DNA from: Rhodothermia bacterium
Lineage (GTDB): Bacteria; Bacteroidota; Rhodothermia; Balneolales; Balneolaceae
Assembly: GCA_030427885.1 (NCBI GenBank)
Contig: JAUICM010000005.1
Span: forward strand, 62,001 to 126,000
DNA: 64,000 bases
Direction of reading: 5' to 3'
The notes beneath the pieces were generated by a model. That model searched no databases. It worked only from the letters and a program-made list of their open reading frames with translations, and was not told where the DNA came from. Below are positions 25,839-33,193 of the stretch, piece after piece (position 1 is the stretch's first letter; each line of letters starts with the position of its first letter). The position numbers and the translations under genes are program-made.

Positions 25839-26195
25839 ATGAAGTATAATGGACCGATTTACGAAAAATCATTCGAATTTGCACTAATGACATTAGAACT
25901 ACAAAAGAGTTTAATGCTTTTGAAAGAGTTTGAAATTGGAAGTCAGATTCTAAGAGCCGGAACGAGTATTGGAGCAAATGTCAATGAAGCAGGAGCTGCA
26001 GTATCTCGGAAAGATTTCGGAAATAAAATGTCAATTGCATTAAAAGAAGCCCGGGAATCATGGTTCTGGCTTCGGCTATTAAAAGCAACAAATACAATTC
26101 AAATAGACGTAGATCATAACATTGATCGATGTACTGAACTGGTTAAGATCCTTACATCAATAGTGAAGACTACTCAAGCAAGCATCAAAAAATGA
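25839..26195 (+). CDS. Four-helix-bundle protein (23S rRNA intervening-sequence protein-like)
   Basis: A 118-residue all-helical protein of the family first found in intervening sequences of 23S rRNA genes. Signature parts are FEFALMTLELQKSLMLL, GSQILRAGTSIGANVNEAGAAVSRKDFGNKMSIALKEARESWFWLRLL. No enzyme residues. It has a good ribosome site (GGAG, seven bases before ATG). Its stop overlaps the ATG of cysN in ATGA, so translation is coupled. Placement between the two ATP-sulfurylase subunits, flanked by inverted repeats, suggests an inserted element. Function of free-standing homologues is unknown; nucleic-acid binding has been proposed for relatives (Avd). Confidence 0.88.
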   Translation: MKYNGPIYEKSFEFALMTLELQKSLMLLKEFEIGSQILRAGTSIGANVNEAGAAVSRKDFGNKMSIALKEARESWFWLRLLKATNTIQIDVDHNIDRCTELVKILTSIVKTTQASIKK

Positions 26196-28120
26196 GCAAC
26201 GAAAACGAACTCAACACTCAAAACTCATCACTAAAAACTGGCGAAGCCGACAACGCATATTTAAACATGGACATGCTCCGTTTTACTACGGCAGGATCCG
26301 TAGATGATGGGAAAAGTACACTCATTGGTAGACTTCTGTACGATTCAAAATCCATCTTTGCTGACCAGATGGAAGCAATTGAGAAATCAAGTAAAAGCAG
26401 CGGCGAAGAAGAAGTAAACCTGGCGTTACTAACCGATGGACTTAAAGCTGAGCGCGAACAAAAGATCACCATCGATGTTGCTTACCGGTATTTTGCTACT
26501 CCGAAAAGAAAATTCATTATAGCGGATACACCTGGTCATACTCAATATACCAGAAATATGGTGACCGGCGCATCAACAGCTGATCTGGCTATTATTTTGG
26601 TGGATGCATCTAAAGGTATCCTGACTCAATCCCGGCGTCATGCGTTTATTTCGTCGCTGCTTCGTATTCCACATTTGGTGGTAGCAGTAAATAAGATGGA
26701 TTTAGTGGATTATGACGAGGCTACCTTTAACGAGATCGTTGCAGATTTCAAGGAGTTCGCTCATAAACTGGATGTATCGGATATTACTTTCATTCCTATT
26801 TCAGCATTAAAAGGAGATAATGTTGTTGATAAAGGGGAGAAAATGGATTGGTACAAAGGTTCCACACTTCTTCATCATCTCGAAAATGTAAAGGTTGATG
26901 CTGCTGATAATGTACTGGATTTCCGTTTTCCTGTTCAATATGTGATACGCCCGGGAATGAATTTCCGTGGATTCTCAGGACAGGTTGCATCAGGGCATGT
27001 GCGTCCCGGTGATGAGATTAAAGTACTCCCTTCAGGTTTGACTTCGAAGGTAAAAGAAATTGTGACCATGGACGGAAATCTGGATGTAGCATATCCCAGA
27101 GATTCCATAGCTATTACCATAGAAGACGAGATCGATATCAGTCGTGGTGACATGATTGTTCGTAAAGATAATGTTCCAACTATCAGAAATGAGTTTGAGT
27201 CATTTTTATGCTGGATGAATGAAAAACCACTGGATCTGAACAAGCAATATATTCTGCAACACACCTCAAATCAGGTTCAGGTATTTATTGATGAGATTTT
27301 CTACCGGATCAATGTGGATACCCTCGGTCGGGAAGACACATACGAGTTAAAGTTGAATGAGATCGGAAGAGTAAAACTCAAGACCAGCAAGAGTATATTT
27401 TTCGATCCATACCAGATCAACCAAAGAACGGGTAGTTTCATAATTATCGATCCAACTACGAACGTTACAGTTGGTGCTGGTATGATCCGTGCAGGATCAA
27501 CAGTATCTAAAAAAGTTGATGATTCTGTAACTGAGAAGTTGGTTTCTCCGAATGTAACATGGGAACCATGGAATATTCCTAGAGAAACAAGGGAAGAAAA
27601 AAATGGCCATAAGGCACAGGTTTTATGGTTTACAGGTATTTCAGGTGCGGGTAAATCCACCATTGCAAAAGAACTTGAAAAGAAATTATGGTCTGAAGGC
27701 AAACAAACAATGCTGCTGGACGGTGATCAGGTACGTCATGGCTTAAATGGCGATCTTGGATTTAGTCCAAAAGACAGAAAAGAGAATATTCGCAGAGTAG
27801 GACATCTTTCGAGATTATTCTTTGAACACGGAAATATTGTTCTTTGCACCTTCGTATCCCCTTATGCTGAAGACCGTGAATTTGTGAAATCACTTTTCCC
27901 GGAAGGATCTTTTAAAGAGGTCTTTGTGACCTGTTCACCTGAAACAGCAAAAGAAAGAGACCCTAAAGGACTTTATGCAAAAGCTGAAAAAGGAGAAATC
28001 TCAAACCTGACGGGTTTTGATGCAGATCATGAAGCACCTGCCGATGCATTAGTCATCAATACGGATAAACTTTCGTTAGAAGATGCCGTTCAAAAAGTGA
28101 TAGAAGTTTTGAATGCTTAG
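26192..28120 (+). CDS. cysN: Bifunctional CysN-CysC: sulfate adenylyltransferase subunit 1 / adenylylsulfate kinase
   Basis: A 642-residue fusion. The CysN GTPase part has GSVDDGKS (35-42), DTPGH (112-116) and NKMD (167-170), followed by EF-Tu-like beta domains to about 445. From about 472 an APS kinase begins, with P-loop GISGAGKST at 482-490 and LDGDQVRHGLNGDLGFS...RKENIRR. Together with CysD it turns sulfate into APS and then PAPS. The first 20 residues precede the conserved YLNMDMLRF core and are partly encoded by a copy of the ACTCAAAAC repeat (residues 7-16). The kinase fusion favours PAPS output, which fits the sulfotransferases of the next locus. Confidence 0.95.
   Translation: MSNENELNTQNSSLKTGEADNAYLNMDMLRFTTAGSVDDGKSTLIGRLLYDSKSIFADQMEAIEKSSKSSGEEEVNLALLTDGLKAEREQKITIDVAYRYFATPKRKFIIADTPGHTQYTRNMVTGASTADLAIILVDASKGILTQSRRHAFISSLLRIPHLVVAVNKMDLVDYDEATFNEIVADFKEFAHKLDVSDITFIPISALKGDNVVDKGEKMDWYKGSTLLHHLENVKVDAADNVLDFRFPVQYVIRPGMNFRGFSGQVASGHVRPGDEIKVLPSGLTSKVKEIVTMDGNLDVAYPRDSIAITIEDEIDISRGDMIVRKDNVPTIRNEFESFLCWMNEKPLDLNKQYILQHTSNQVQVFIDEIFYRINVDTLGREDTYELKLNEIGRVKLKTSKSIFFDPYQINQRTGSFIIIDPTTNVTVGAGMIRAGSTVSKKVDDSVTEKLVSPNVTWEPWNIPRETREEKNGHKAQVLWFTGISGAGKSTIAKELEKKLWSEGKQTMLLDGDQVRHGLNGDLGFSPKDRKENIRRVGHLSRLFFEHGNIVLCTFVSPYAEDREFVKSLFPEGSFKEVFVTCSPETAKERDPKGLYAKAEKGEISNLTGFDADHEAPADALVINTDKLSLEDAVQKVIEVLNA
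26209..26239 (+). repeat. Right inverted arm, lying inside the cysN reading frame
   Basis: The bases from ACTCAACACTCAAAACTC onward to CACTAAAAACT match the same repeat found in inverted form at 25757-25781 and again at 28176-28196 and 28782-28812. It encodes residues 6-16 of CysN. Confidence 0.65.
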
Positions 28121-28196
28121 TTTTGAGTGTTGAGTTGATGTAAAAAGTGTCACTCAAAGCATAGTGTATACCACCCACTCAAAACTCAATACTAAA
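28120..28196. repeat. Inverted pair of the ACTCAAAAC repeat after cysN
   Basis: GTTTTGAGTGTTGAGTTG (28120-28137) begins at the last base of the cysN stop and pairs with CACTCAAAACTCAA (28176-28189). The 38-base space between holds no gene. Same family as the arms around the four-helix-bundle gene, here without a gene inside. Confidence 0.6.
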
Positions 28197-28200
28197 TAGA

Positions 28201-28300
28201 TCCCTTTGCGAGGAATGAGCGAATGCGACTGACGACGCAATCCTGAACGTGAGGCAACGGACTAATACTCAGAGACTGCTTCGCGCTGCTCGCAGAGGGA
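28201..28300. repeat. TGCGAG palindromic element, copy 1
   Basis: 100 bases with near-perfect 12-bp terminal inverted repeats (TCCCTTTGCGAG and CTCGCAGAGGGA). Internal landmarks GACGCAATCCTGAA and GAGACTGCTTCG are shared with copies 2 and 3. Confidence 0.8.
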
Positions 28301-28305
28301 TGTAT

Positions 28306-28398
28306 TTTGCGAGGAGAGAGTGAACACGAAAGACGAAGCAATCTCAAGTGTATGGCAAGGGATTAATATCCTGAGACTGCTTCGGAAAGCTCGCAGAA
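28306..28398. repeat. TGCGAG palindromic element, copy 2
   Basis: Begins TTGCGAGGAGAG, contains GACGAAGCAATCTCAAG and GAGACTGCTTCGGAAAGC, and ends CTCGCAGAA. Directly follows copy 1 in the same orientation. Confidence 0.8.
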
Positions 28399-28421
28399 GT
28401 GTCCGTATTTTTTCGTTACCC

Positions 28422-28463
28422 CTCCAGTACAACTCCAGTATAAGTCCAGTACATCTCCAGTCG
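28422..28463 (+). repeat. Degenerate 10-11 base tandem repeat
   Basis: Four consecutive units: CTCCAGTACA, ACTCCAGTATA, AGTCCAGTACA, TCTCCAGTCGG. The TCCAGT core is unchanged in all four. No coding sense. Confidence 0.7.
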
Positions 28464-28530
28464 GGATAAGAAAAAGAATGCAGGAGAAATTGAGGTATAA
28501 AAGTGGTGTTTAGGAGATAATTCTATAAAA

Positions 28531-28553
28531 GTTTTGAGTGTTTAGTGTTGAGT
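28531..28553. repeat. ACTCAAAAC repeat, inverted orientation
   Basis: GTTTTGAGTGTTTAGTGTTGAG, which pairs with the two direct copies at 28782-28812 and so brackets the GTCAT and TGCGAG elements between them. Confidence 0.6.
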
Positions 28554-28573
28554 TAAGGTAGGGAAACTAAACT

Positions 28574-28657
28574 GTCACTCTGAGTTTAGCGAAGAGCCTG
28601 CACAAAACCGAGATGGAAAATTTTTCTGTGTGGATCCATCACTTCGCTCTGGATGAC
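28574..28657. repeat. Palindromic repeat, GTCAT...ATGAC family, copy D
   Basis: 84 bases from GTCACTCTGAGTTTAGCGAA to CACTTCGCTCTGGATGAC. Ends are inverted repeats; related to copies A-C but more diverged. Confidence 0.65.
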
Positions 28658-28663
28658 TTTTAT

Positions 28664-28749
28664 TTGCGAGGAATGAGTGAATGCAAATGACGAAGCAATC
28701 TCGAATGTGGGGGCAAGAACTACAGAGACTGCTTCGGGAAGCCCGCAGA
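28664..28749. repeat. TGCGAG palindromic element, copy 3
   Basis: Begins TTGCGAGGAATGAGTGAATG, contains GACGAAGCAATCTCGAA and GAGACTGCTTCGGGAAGC, and ends CCCGCAGA. Same orientation as copies 1 and 2. Confidence 0.8.
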
Positions 28750-28781
28750 TGGATTTTTGGGAAAGAATTCTGAAAACCACC

Positions 28782-28812
28782 CACTCAAAACTAAGCACTA
28801 AGCACTCAAAAC
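28782..28812. repeat. Two direct copies of CACTCAAAAC
   Basis: CACTCAAAAC at 28782-28791 and 28803-28812, separated by TAAGCACTAAG. They end nine bases before the stop of wzc. Confidence 0.6.
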
Positions 28813-28821
28813 TGAAAAGCT

Positions 28822-31167
28822 TTAGCTTTTTTCCTCCTGATAATAGTCACTATACGTACGCTTGTAATAGGCGTAGTTAGTATAATAATCTGTGCTACGT
28901 TTTGGATCGAAAGCATTTAAAACTACCCCGAGGATATCAGCATTCAAGTGGTGTAAACCGTCAAGAGTAAAGCTTAGCTCTTTTTTTGTAGTTACATTAA
29001 ACCGCGAAACTACAATCATACCGTCAACAAGCCTTAATAATGATGCTGAATCAGAAATTATACCATATGGAGCGGTATCCAATATTACATGGTCATAGCG
29101 CTCAGCTAAACTGTCAATTAATTGTTTAAGTCTCTTACTATCAAGAACCGTAGCAGGTTCAGGAGTTTTTTTACCGACAGTTAGTAAATCAACATTAGGA
29201 GCTATTGTGTTTTTAACAATGTCTTTGATGTTAACGGTCTCGAATAGAGAATCAGTTAAGCCTGGCTCTTTGTTTTCTCCAAAGATTTTATGTTGAGTAG
29301 GTCTTCTGAGATCAAGGTCAATAATCAGCACACTTTTTTCTGCTTCAGAAAAAGTAACTGCTAAATTTGCAGCTACAGTACTTTTTCCTTCCCCCTTAGT
29401 AGCACTGGTAACCATAATAACCTTATAATCTTTGTCAGGATTAGCATATATGACATTAATCCTTAACCGACGATAAGCCTCTGAAATGGGAGAAATATGA
29501 TCTAGAAAAGTTATTAATTGATTTGAAACAGATCGGTTTTCAAGGTGCTGTCGACCAGCCGGATCAAGTCCGTTGAGGATTTTGAAATCTGGAATATTAC
29601 CAAGGTTAGGTAGTGTAAACACTTTGAGATCTTCGGAGGAAGTAATCTTATCGTTGAAAAATTCTTTAATAAACACAAGCCCGATGCTAATAAAAAGCCC
29701 AAGAGCAATTCCAATGAGTACAATAATCTTTTTCTTTGGACTAACAGGGAAGTTCGGGATCATCGCGTAGTCTAACGGTCTACCCATACCAAACTGTGTT
29801 TTCTCCCAAAGACTCATTTCAGCAAGCTGGTTTGCCACAAGAAGGAAAAGTTGTTCGTTGATCTTAACATTTCTTTCTAATCTGGCTAATTGAATGATCT
29901 CATCAGGAAGATTTTCAAACTCATTATTGAGTTCATCTGTATAATTATTTACAATTTCCAATTGAGTATCGTACTGGATCTTCTCAATTTTCAAATCAAC
30001 CAGTTTACTTGAAATTTGAGAAATTTTACTAATTACAGTTTCCTCTCTGTTAGTCATAAAACTGAGAAAGAAATCAGAATTACTACTAACTAACTTACCT
30101 GTTAACTCCCGGATCTGATCTTTAATGAGTTGTATCTCAGCGTTAATTTTTTTGATCTCAGGGCTCTCGTCAGTTAGAGTTGGGTTTTTAACCTTTAGAT
30201 TAAGTTTATTTGTTTCCGCTTCAGCCAACATGAACTGAGACCGTTCAATAATCTGAGATAAAGCAGTAGAAAATTGTTCAGAGAGCTCAGGCTTTATTTC
30301 ATTGAGTTGGTTTTCATATTGTTCTATTGAAGCATTAATAGCAACGAGATTAACTTCAATAGTCTGTTTCTGAGAAGCCAGACTGCTAAGTTTCGATATC
30401 AGTTCATTTGATTGAGGAGTAACAGCAACAAGATTAGTCTCATTCATAAAAAATTTGAGTGAATCTTCAGTTTGAAGCAATTCTTTCTCAATTCTACCCT
30501 TCTCTTCCTGAAGGAAGGTTAGCGCGTTCTTTGCCATTGTTCGATTTTGGTCTGTTGAAAGCTTTGAATACGAATCCATTGTAAGGTTAACAACTAATGC
30601 TGCCTCACTCGGAGAAGGACTTTCAAAATCAATTGCAACAACGTCCGAAGTTGGGTCCAACCTGGAAAAAGAAATATTCTTTCTATATCTACTGGCCACC
30701 GTATCAATGCCTACAGTAGAGGAGTCGTCAGGATAAGAGCGCCATAAAATTGGGAACTTAGTTCCCTGGTCATCAAATTCAAGGTCCTTAATATTGTTAG
30801 CAAGATCATAGCTTTGCTGAACGGAATTCAGGATTTGAAGTTCATTTGATATTGAACTCCCAACGCCGATTCCATAAGTAGTGGTTAATAAGCTTGATAA
30901 ATCTGATCCTGCATAGGAATAACGGTTCTGATGTTGAGATATCATAAGAGTTCCACGGCTTTTATAAATCGGTATAAGTGACAAAGAATATACAACTGAT
31001 GCTACCCCGGCTATGAGCACACAAATAATGATAATCCACTTATTAAGAAGTAAAAAATTCAGAATTTTGATTAAATCAATTTCTGAAGCAGAGTTGTCAG
31101 CATTATTCTCGTTCTGAATAAAAGAATTGTTTGACGAAGAAATACCATTGGAGCCGTTCAGGTGCAT
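28822..31167 (-). CDS. wzc: Polysaccharide co-polymerase with tyrosine autokinase (Wzc-like)
   Basis: A 781-residue inner-membrane protein. Order: short cytosolic start, TM1 (about 39-60), periplasmic Wzz domain with long coiled-coil helices and a GNVR-like region, TM2 (about 480-500), then a BY-kinase domain. Walker A GEGKST is at 592-597, Walker A' VLIIDLDLRRP at 613-623, Walker B HVILDTAP at 693-700, and the tail has eight tyrosines (761-776) for autophosphorylation. It controls chain length and export of capsule or exopolysaccharide. It is on the opposite strand from the rest of the locus, facing the repeat-rich spacer. All kinase motifs are intact. Confidence 0.94.
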   Translation of the reverse strand: MHLNGSNGISSSNNSFIQNENNADNSASEIDLIKILNFLLLNKWIIIICVLIAGVASVVYSLSLIPIYKSRGTLMISQHQNRYSYAGSDLSSLLTTTYGIGVGSSISNELQILNSVQQSYDLANNIKDLEFDDQGTKFPILWRSYPDDSSTVGIDTVASRYRKNISFSRLDPTSDVVAIDFESPSPSEAALVVNLTMDSYSKLSTDQNRTMAKNALTFLQEEKGRIEKELLQTEDSLKFFMNETNLVAVTPQSNELISKLSSLASQKQTIEVNLVAINASIEQYENQLNEIKPELSEQFSTALSQIIERSQFMLAEAETNKLNLKVKNPTLTDESPEIKKINAEIQLIKDQIRELTGKLVSSNSDFFLSFMTNREETVISKISQISSKLVDLKIEKIQYDTQLEIVNNYTDELNNEFENLPDEIIQLARLERNVKINEQLFLLVANQLAEMSLWEKTQFGMGRPLDYAMIPNFPVSPKKKIIVLIGIALGLFISIGLVFIKEFFNDKITSSEDLKVFTLPNLGNIPDFKILNGLDPAGRQHLENRSVSNQLITFLDHISPISEAYRRLRINVIYANPDKDYKVIMVTSATKGEGKSTVAANLAVTFSEAEKSVLIIDLDLRRPTQHKIFGENKEPGLTDSLFETVNIKDIVKNTIAPNVDLLTVGKKTPEPATVLDSKRLKQLIDSLAERYDHVILDTAPYGIISDSASLLRLVDGMIVVSRFNVTTKKELSFTLDGLHHLNADILGVVLNAFDPKRSTDYYTNYAYYKRTYSDYYQEEKS

Positions 31168-31284
31168 ATTACAGATTGAATACTTTTAAAATTTAGATGG
31201 GTTCAAGATAAAAAATAAATGATTAAATTTTTTTTTATCATTGCTCAATAAAGTTATGATTAATCCCCAAAGAGAATATTCTGA

Positions 31285-31989
31285 ATGCCAAAAATTGCAT
31301 TATTTTCTGATGTACATGCAAATTTGTGTGCCTTAGAGGCGGTCTTTGATAAACTTGAAAAGGAAAAACCGGACATATGGGTTTGTTTAGGTGACATTGT
31401 GGGATATGGACCTAATCCTAAAGAGTGTATTAAATTGATTAGAGAGAAAAATGCGTTTTGTGTTTTGGGGAACCATGATGCAGGAGTGGCAGGATTGTTA
31501 TCAACAAAACATTTCCGAAATCCGAATAGGAGATTGATAGAACAGACAAAAGAAATTCTGTCAGAAGAGGAAATCAGTTGGTTAAAAGGACTTCCATTAA
31601 CAATTGAGAATCCCGACTGGATTGCCGCCCATGCCTCTCCCAATGACCCCGAAAAATGGGAATATATTGAAAGTGCATTTACAGTCAGAGAAATTCTTTC
31701 AAAAATTGACCAGAAATTTTGTTTAGTTGGGCACACACATAAACCAGTACTTGCCTCAGAAAAGCTGGGAGTTGTTAAAATGACAGAAGGATATAAGTAT
31801 TTTATCAATCCCGGGAGTGTTGGTCAGCCAAGAGACGGCAATTATAAGGCTTCTTGTGGTTTACTTGACACAGAATCATACAACTATCAGAATTTTAGAA
31901 TAGAATTTGAAGTTGAGCCGGTCCTTACGAATTTAGAGAACCTTGGATTTTCAAGAGATGAAGCAAATACCCTTATGAAAAGTGTATAA
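31285..31989 (+). CDS. Metallophosphoesterase (calcineurin-like, YfcE/ApaH-type)
   Basis: A 234-residue phosphoesterase with all blocks of the dinuclear site: SDVHAN (8-13), GDIVGYGPNP (36-45), GNHD (62-65), HASP and GHTHKP (about 148-153), followed by NPGSVGQPRDG. The YGPNP and NPGSVGQPRDG signatures are common to the subgroup near diadenosine tetraphosphatase and MJ0936. The substrate is unknown. It opens the plus-strand polysaccharide run, divergent from wzc. A link to polysaccharide production is not evident from the family. Confidence 0.88.
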   Translation: MPKIALFSDVHANLCALEAVFDKLEKEKPDIWVCLGDIVGYGPNPKECIKLIREKNAFCVLGNHDAGVAGLLSTKHFRNPNRRLIEQTKEILSEEEISWLKGLPLTIENPDWIAAHASPNDPEKWEYIESAFTVREILSKIDQKFCLVGHTHKPVLASEKLGVVKMTEGYKYFINPGSVGQPRDGNYKASCGLLDTESYNYQNFRIEFEVEPVLTNLENLGFSRDEANTLMKSV

Positions 31990-32022
31990 GGGAATACTTT
32001 TAAAAATTTATACGTCATAAAA

Positions 32023-32562
32023 ATGCAGAAAACTATACAGCTATTACTTGCGATACTAATAATTTCAATATTATCTGTTAAAACAAGAGCTCAGCAAAGC
32101 CAGCTAAATGTCTCTCAACAATTCAGGTTGGCTGAAAGAGTCGTCCGAATAGCCGAACCCGGAGAACTGGTAGATTCAGTGAGTGTTTGGGGAGATATCG
32201 GGAGTTCGGGGTTGTATCTGGTTCCTAAGGGGACAAGTCTCGCCAAATTGCTTTCATACAGCTTGGGTCCTAGAACTCTAAGAGATAATCAAACCCAGAT
32301 AGATTGGTCAAAAATGAGAGTGGAAATTTATATCCATGAACATGACACGGAGAAAAGTTCTGATAAAGTAGATTCTTTCAAATATAGATTTGAAGAAAAT
32401 TTTCCTCCGGGAATGTGGTCATACTTGGTAACAAATAACCAAACGGTTACTGTACTTGTAAAACGGAAGCCTTCTTTTCGTGACTATTTAACAATTTTTG
32501 CTACAACTATTTCAGCTGTAGCTTCTACAGTTATTTTATTGGAGAGGCTGGCAGGAAAGTAG
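32023..32562 (+). CDS. Single-SLBB domain protein with C-terminal membrane helix
   Basis: A 179-residue protein: signal peptide 1-24 (TRAQ), one SLBB beta-grasp domain at about 46-140 (VSVWGDIGSSGLYLVPKGTSLAKLLSYSLGPR...VLVKRKP), and a C-terminal transmembrane helix (about 153-173). SLBB domains occur in the OPX outer-membrane exporters of capsule systems. Here the Poly_export (PES) domain is missing and the protein is anchored by a helix, so it cannot by itself be a Wza-type channel. It may be an accessory to the Wzc at 28822. A normal Wza is not in the window. Confidence 0.75.
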   Translation: MQKTIQLLLAILIISILSVKTRAQQSQLNVSQQFRLAERVVRIAEPGELVDSVSVWGDIGSSGLYLVPKGTSLAKLLSYSLGPRTLRDNQTQIDWSKMRVEIYIHEHDTEKSSDKVDSFKYRFEENFPPGMWSYLVTNNQTVTVLVKRKPSFRDYLTIFATTISAVASTVILLERLAGK

Positions 32563-32581
32563 TTTTTTGATTTAAAATTAT

Positions 32582-32612
32582 TAACTTTGAGTAATTATTT
32601 TACTCAAAGTTA
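32582..32612 (+). promoter_or_regulatory. Perfect 13-bp palindrome upstream of the winged-helix regulator
   Basis: TAACTTTGAGTAA (32582-32594), spacer TTATT, TTACTCAAAGTTA (32600-32612). It ends seven bases before the regulator start at 32620. No T-tract follows, so an operator is more likely than a terminator; autoregulation by the HTH protein is inferred. Confidence 0.6.
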
Positions 32613-32619
32613 GTTCATC

Positions 32620-33156
32620 TTGCTAGATACTCTAATTCAAAGTAAAACGAGGCTCAAGCTTTTACTGAGATTTTTCCTGAATCCAGAATCCAGCGCATAT
32701 TTGCGAGGATTGGAGAAGGAATTTGGCGAAAGTACTAATGCAATTAGAGTAGAGTTAAATCGATTTTTAAGTTCGGGATTGATTCATGCAGTACGAAAAG
32801 GCAATAAAAGGTATTATAAGGCAAATACTAGTTATCCCATTTTCGAAGAACTTCAAATGTTAGCATTTAAACATCTTGGTATAGATAAGCTAATAGATCA
32901 CGTTATTAGTAAGCTGGGGAAAATTGATGCAGTATATATTACAGGAGATCTTGCCAGAGGAATAGATGCGCAAATTGTGGATATTGCAATTATCGGGAAT
33001 TCAATAGATGTACGGTTTCTTGCAAAATTAGTACAAAAAGCAGAGCAAAGAATTGGAAGGAGAATTCGGTACCTCGTTTTTAAAGAGAAATCCGAGTTTG
33101 TTTCAGAAGAGCCATATTTACTTATATACGGAAACGATGAATCTGGAGATAAATAA
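32620..33156 (+). CDS. Winged-helix regulator with a degenerate nucleotidyltransferase domain
   Basis: A 178-residue protein starting at TTG. Residues 1-70 are an ArsR-like winged helix (RLKLLLRFFLNPESSAYLRGLEKEFG...IRVELNRFLSSGLIHAVRKGNKRYYKANT). Residues about 100-175 resemble the minimal nucleotidyltransferase fold: ITGDLARGIDAQIVDIAII, where the active GSxxRG...DxD would be expected. Here Ser is Asp110 and the second metal Asp is Ala123, so catalysis is unlikely. Such fusions accompany capsule loci in this phylum. A perfect palindrome sits just before it. It probably regulates the locus, perhaps sensing a nucleotide ligand. Confidence 0.75.
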   Translation: MLDTLIQSKTRLKLLLRFFLNPESSAYLRGLEKEFGESTNAIRVELNRFLSSGLIHAVRKGNKRYYKANTSYPIFEELQMLAFKHLGIDKLIDHVISKLGKIDAVYITGDLARGIDAQIVDIAIIGNSIDVRFLAKLVQKAEQRIGRRIRYLVFKEKSEFVSEEPYLLIYGNDESGDK

Positions 33157-33193
33157 TAGATGATTAAGGATTGGAGGAATTTGAGGGGGTGCA

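Larger units (their letters stand above)
28121..28821. other. Gene-free, repeat-rich 701-base spacer
   Basis: It separates the sulfate-activation operon from the polysaccharide locus. Several frames are open but all are shadows of palindromic repeats. Contents in order: ACTCAAAAC inverted pair, two TGCGAG elements, an 11-base tandem repeat, a further ACTCAAAAC arm, one GTCAT element, a third TGCGAG element and two final ACTCAAAAC arms. A short hairpin AAAAGCT-TT-AGCTTTT (28815-28830) overlaps the wzc stop. Confidence 0.8.

Noticed and set aside
25839-26195. Four-helix-bundle gene as a marker of a 23S rRNA gene
   Set aside because: No rRNA sequence is present on either side; the flanks are cysD and cysN.
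28201-28812. Possible CRISPR array in the repeat-rich spacer
   Set aside because: Repeats are long, palindromic and irregularly spaced, from three different families, without regular unique spacers and without cas genes.
28815-28830. Hairpin AAAAGCT-TT-AGCTTTT at the end of wzc as its terminator
   Set aside because: It overlaps the stop codon and on the minus strand is followed by CAGTTTTGAG, too poor in T. The loop of two bases is also tight.
31285-31989. Metallophosphoesterase as a Wzb-type phosphatase for the Wzc kinase
   Set aside because: Its motifs are those of calcineurin-like metal enzymes acting on nucleotides or phosphodiesters, not of low-molecular-weight or PHP-type tyrosine phosphatases. 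The role cannot be excluded but is not supported.
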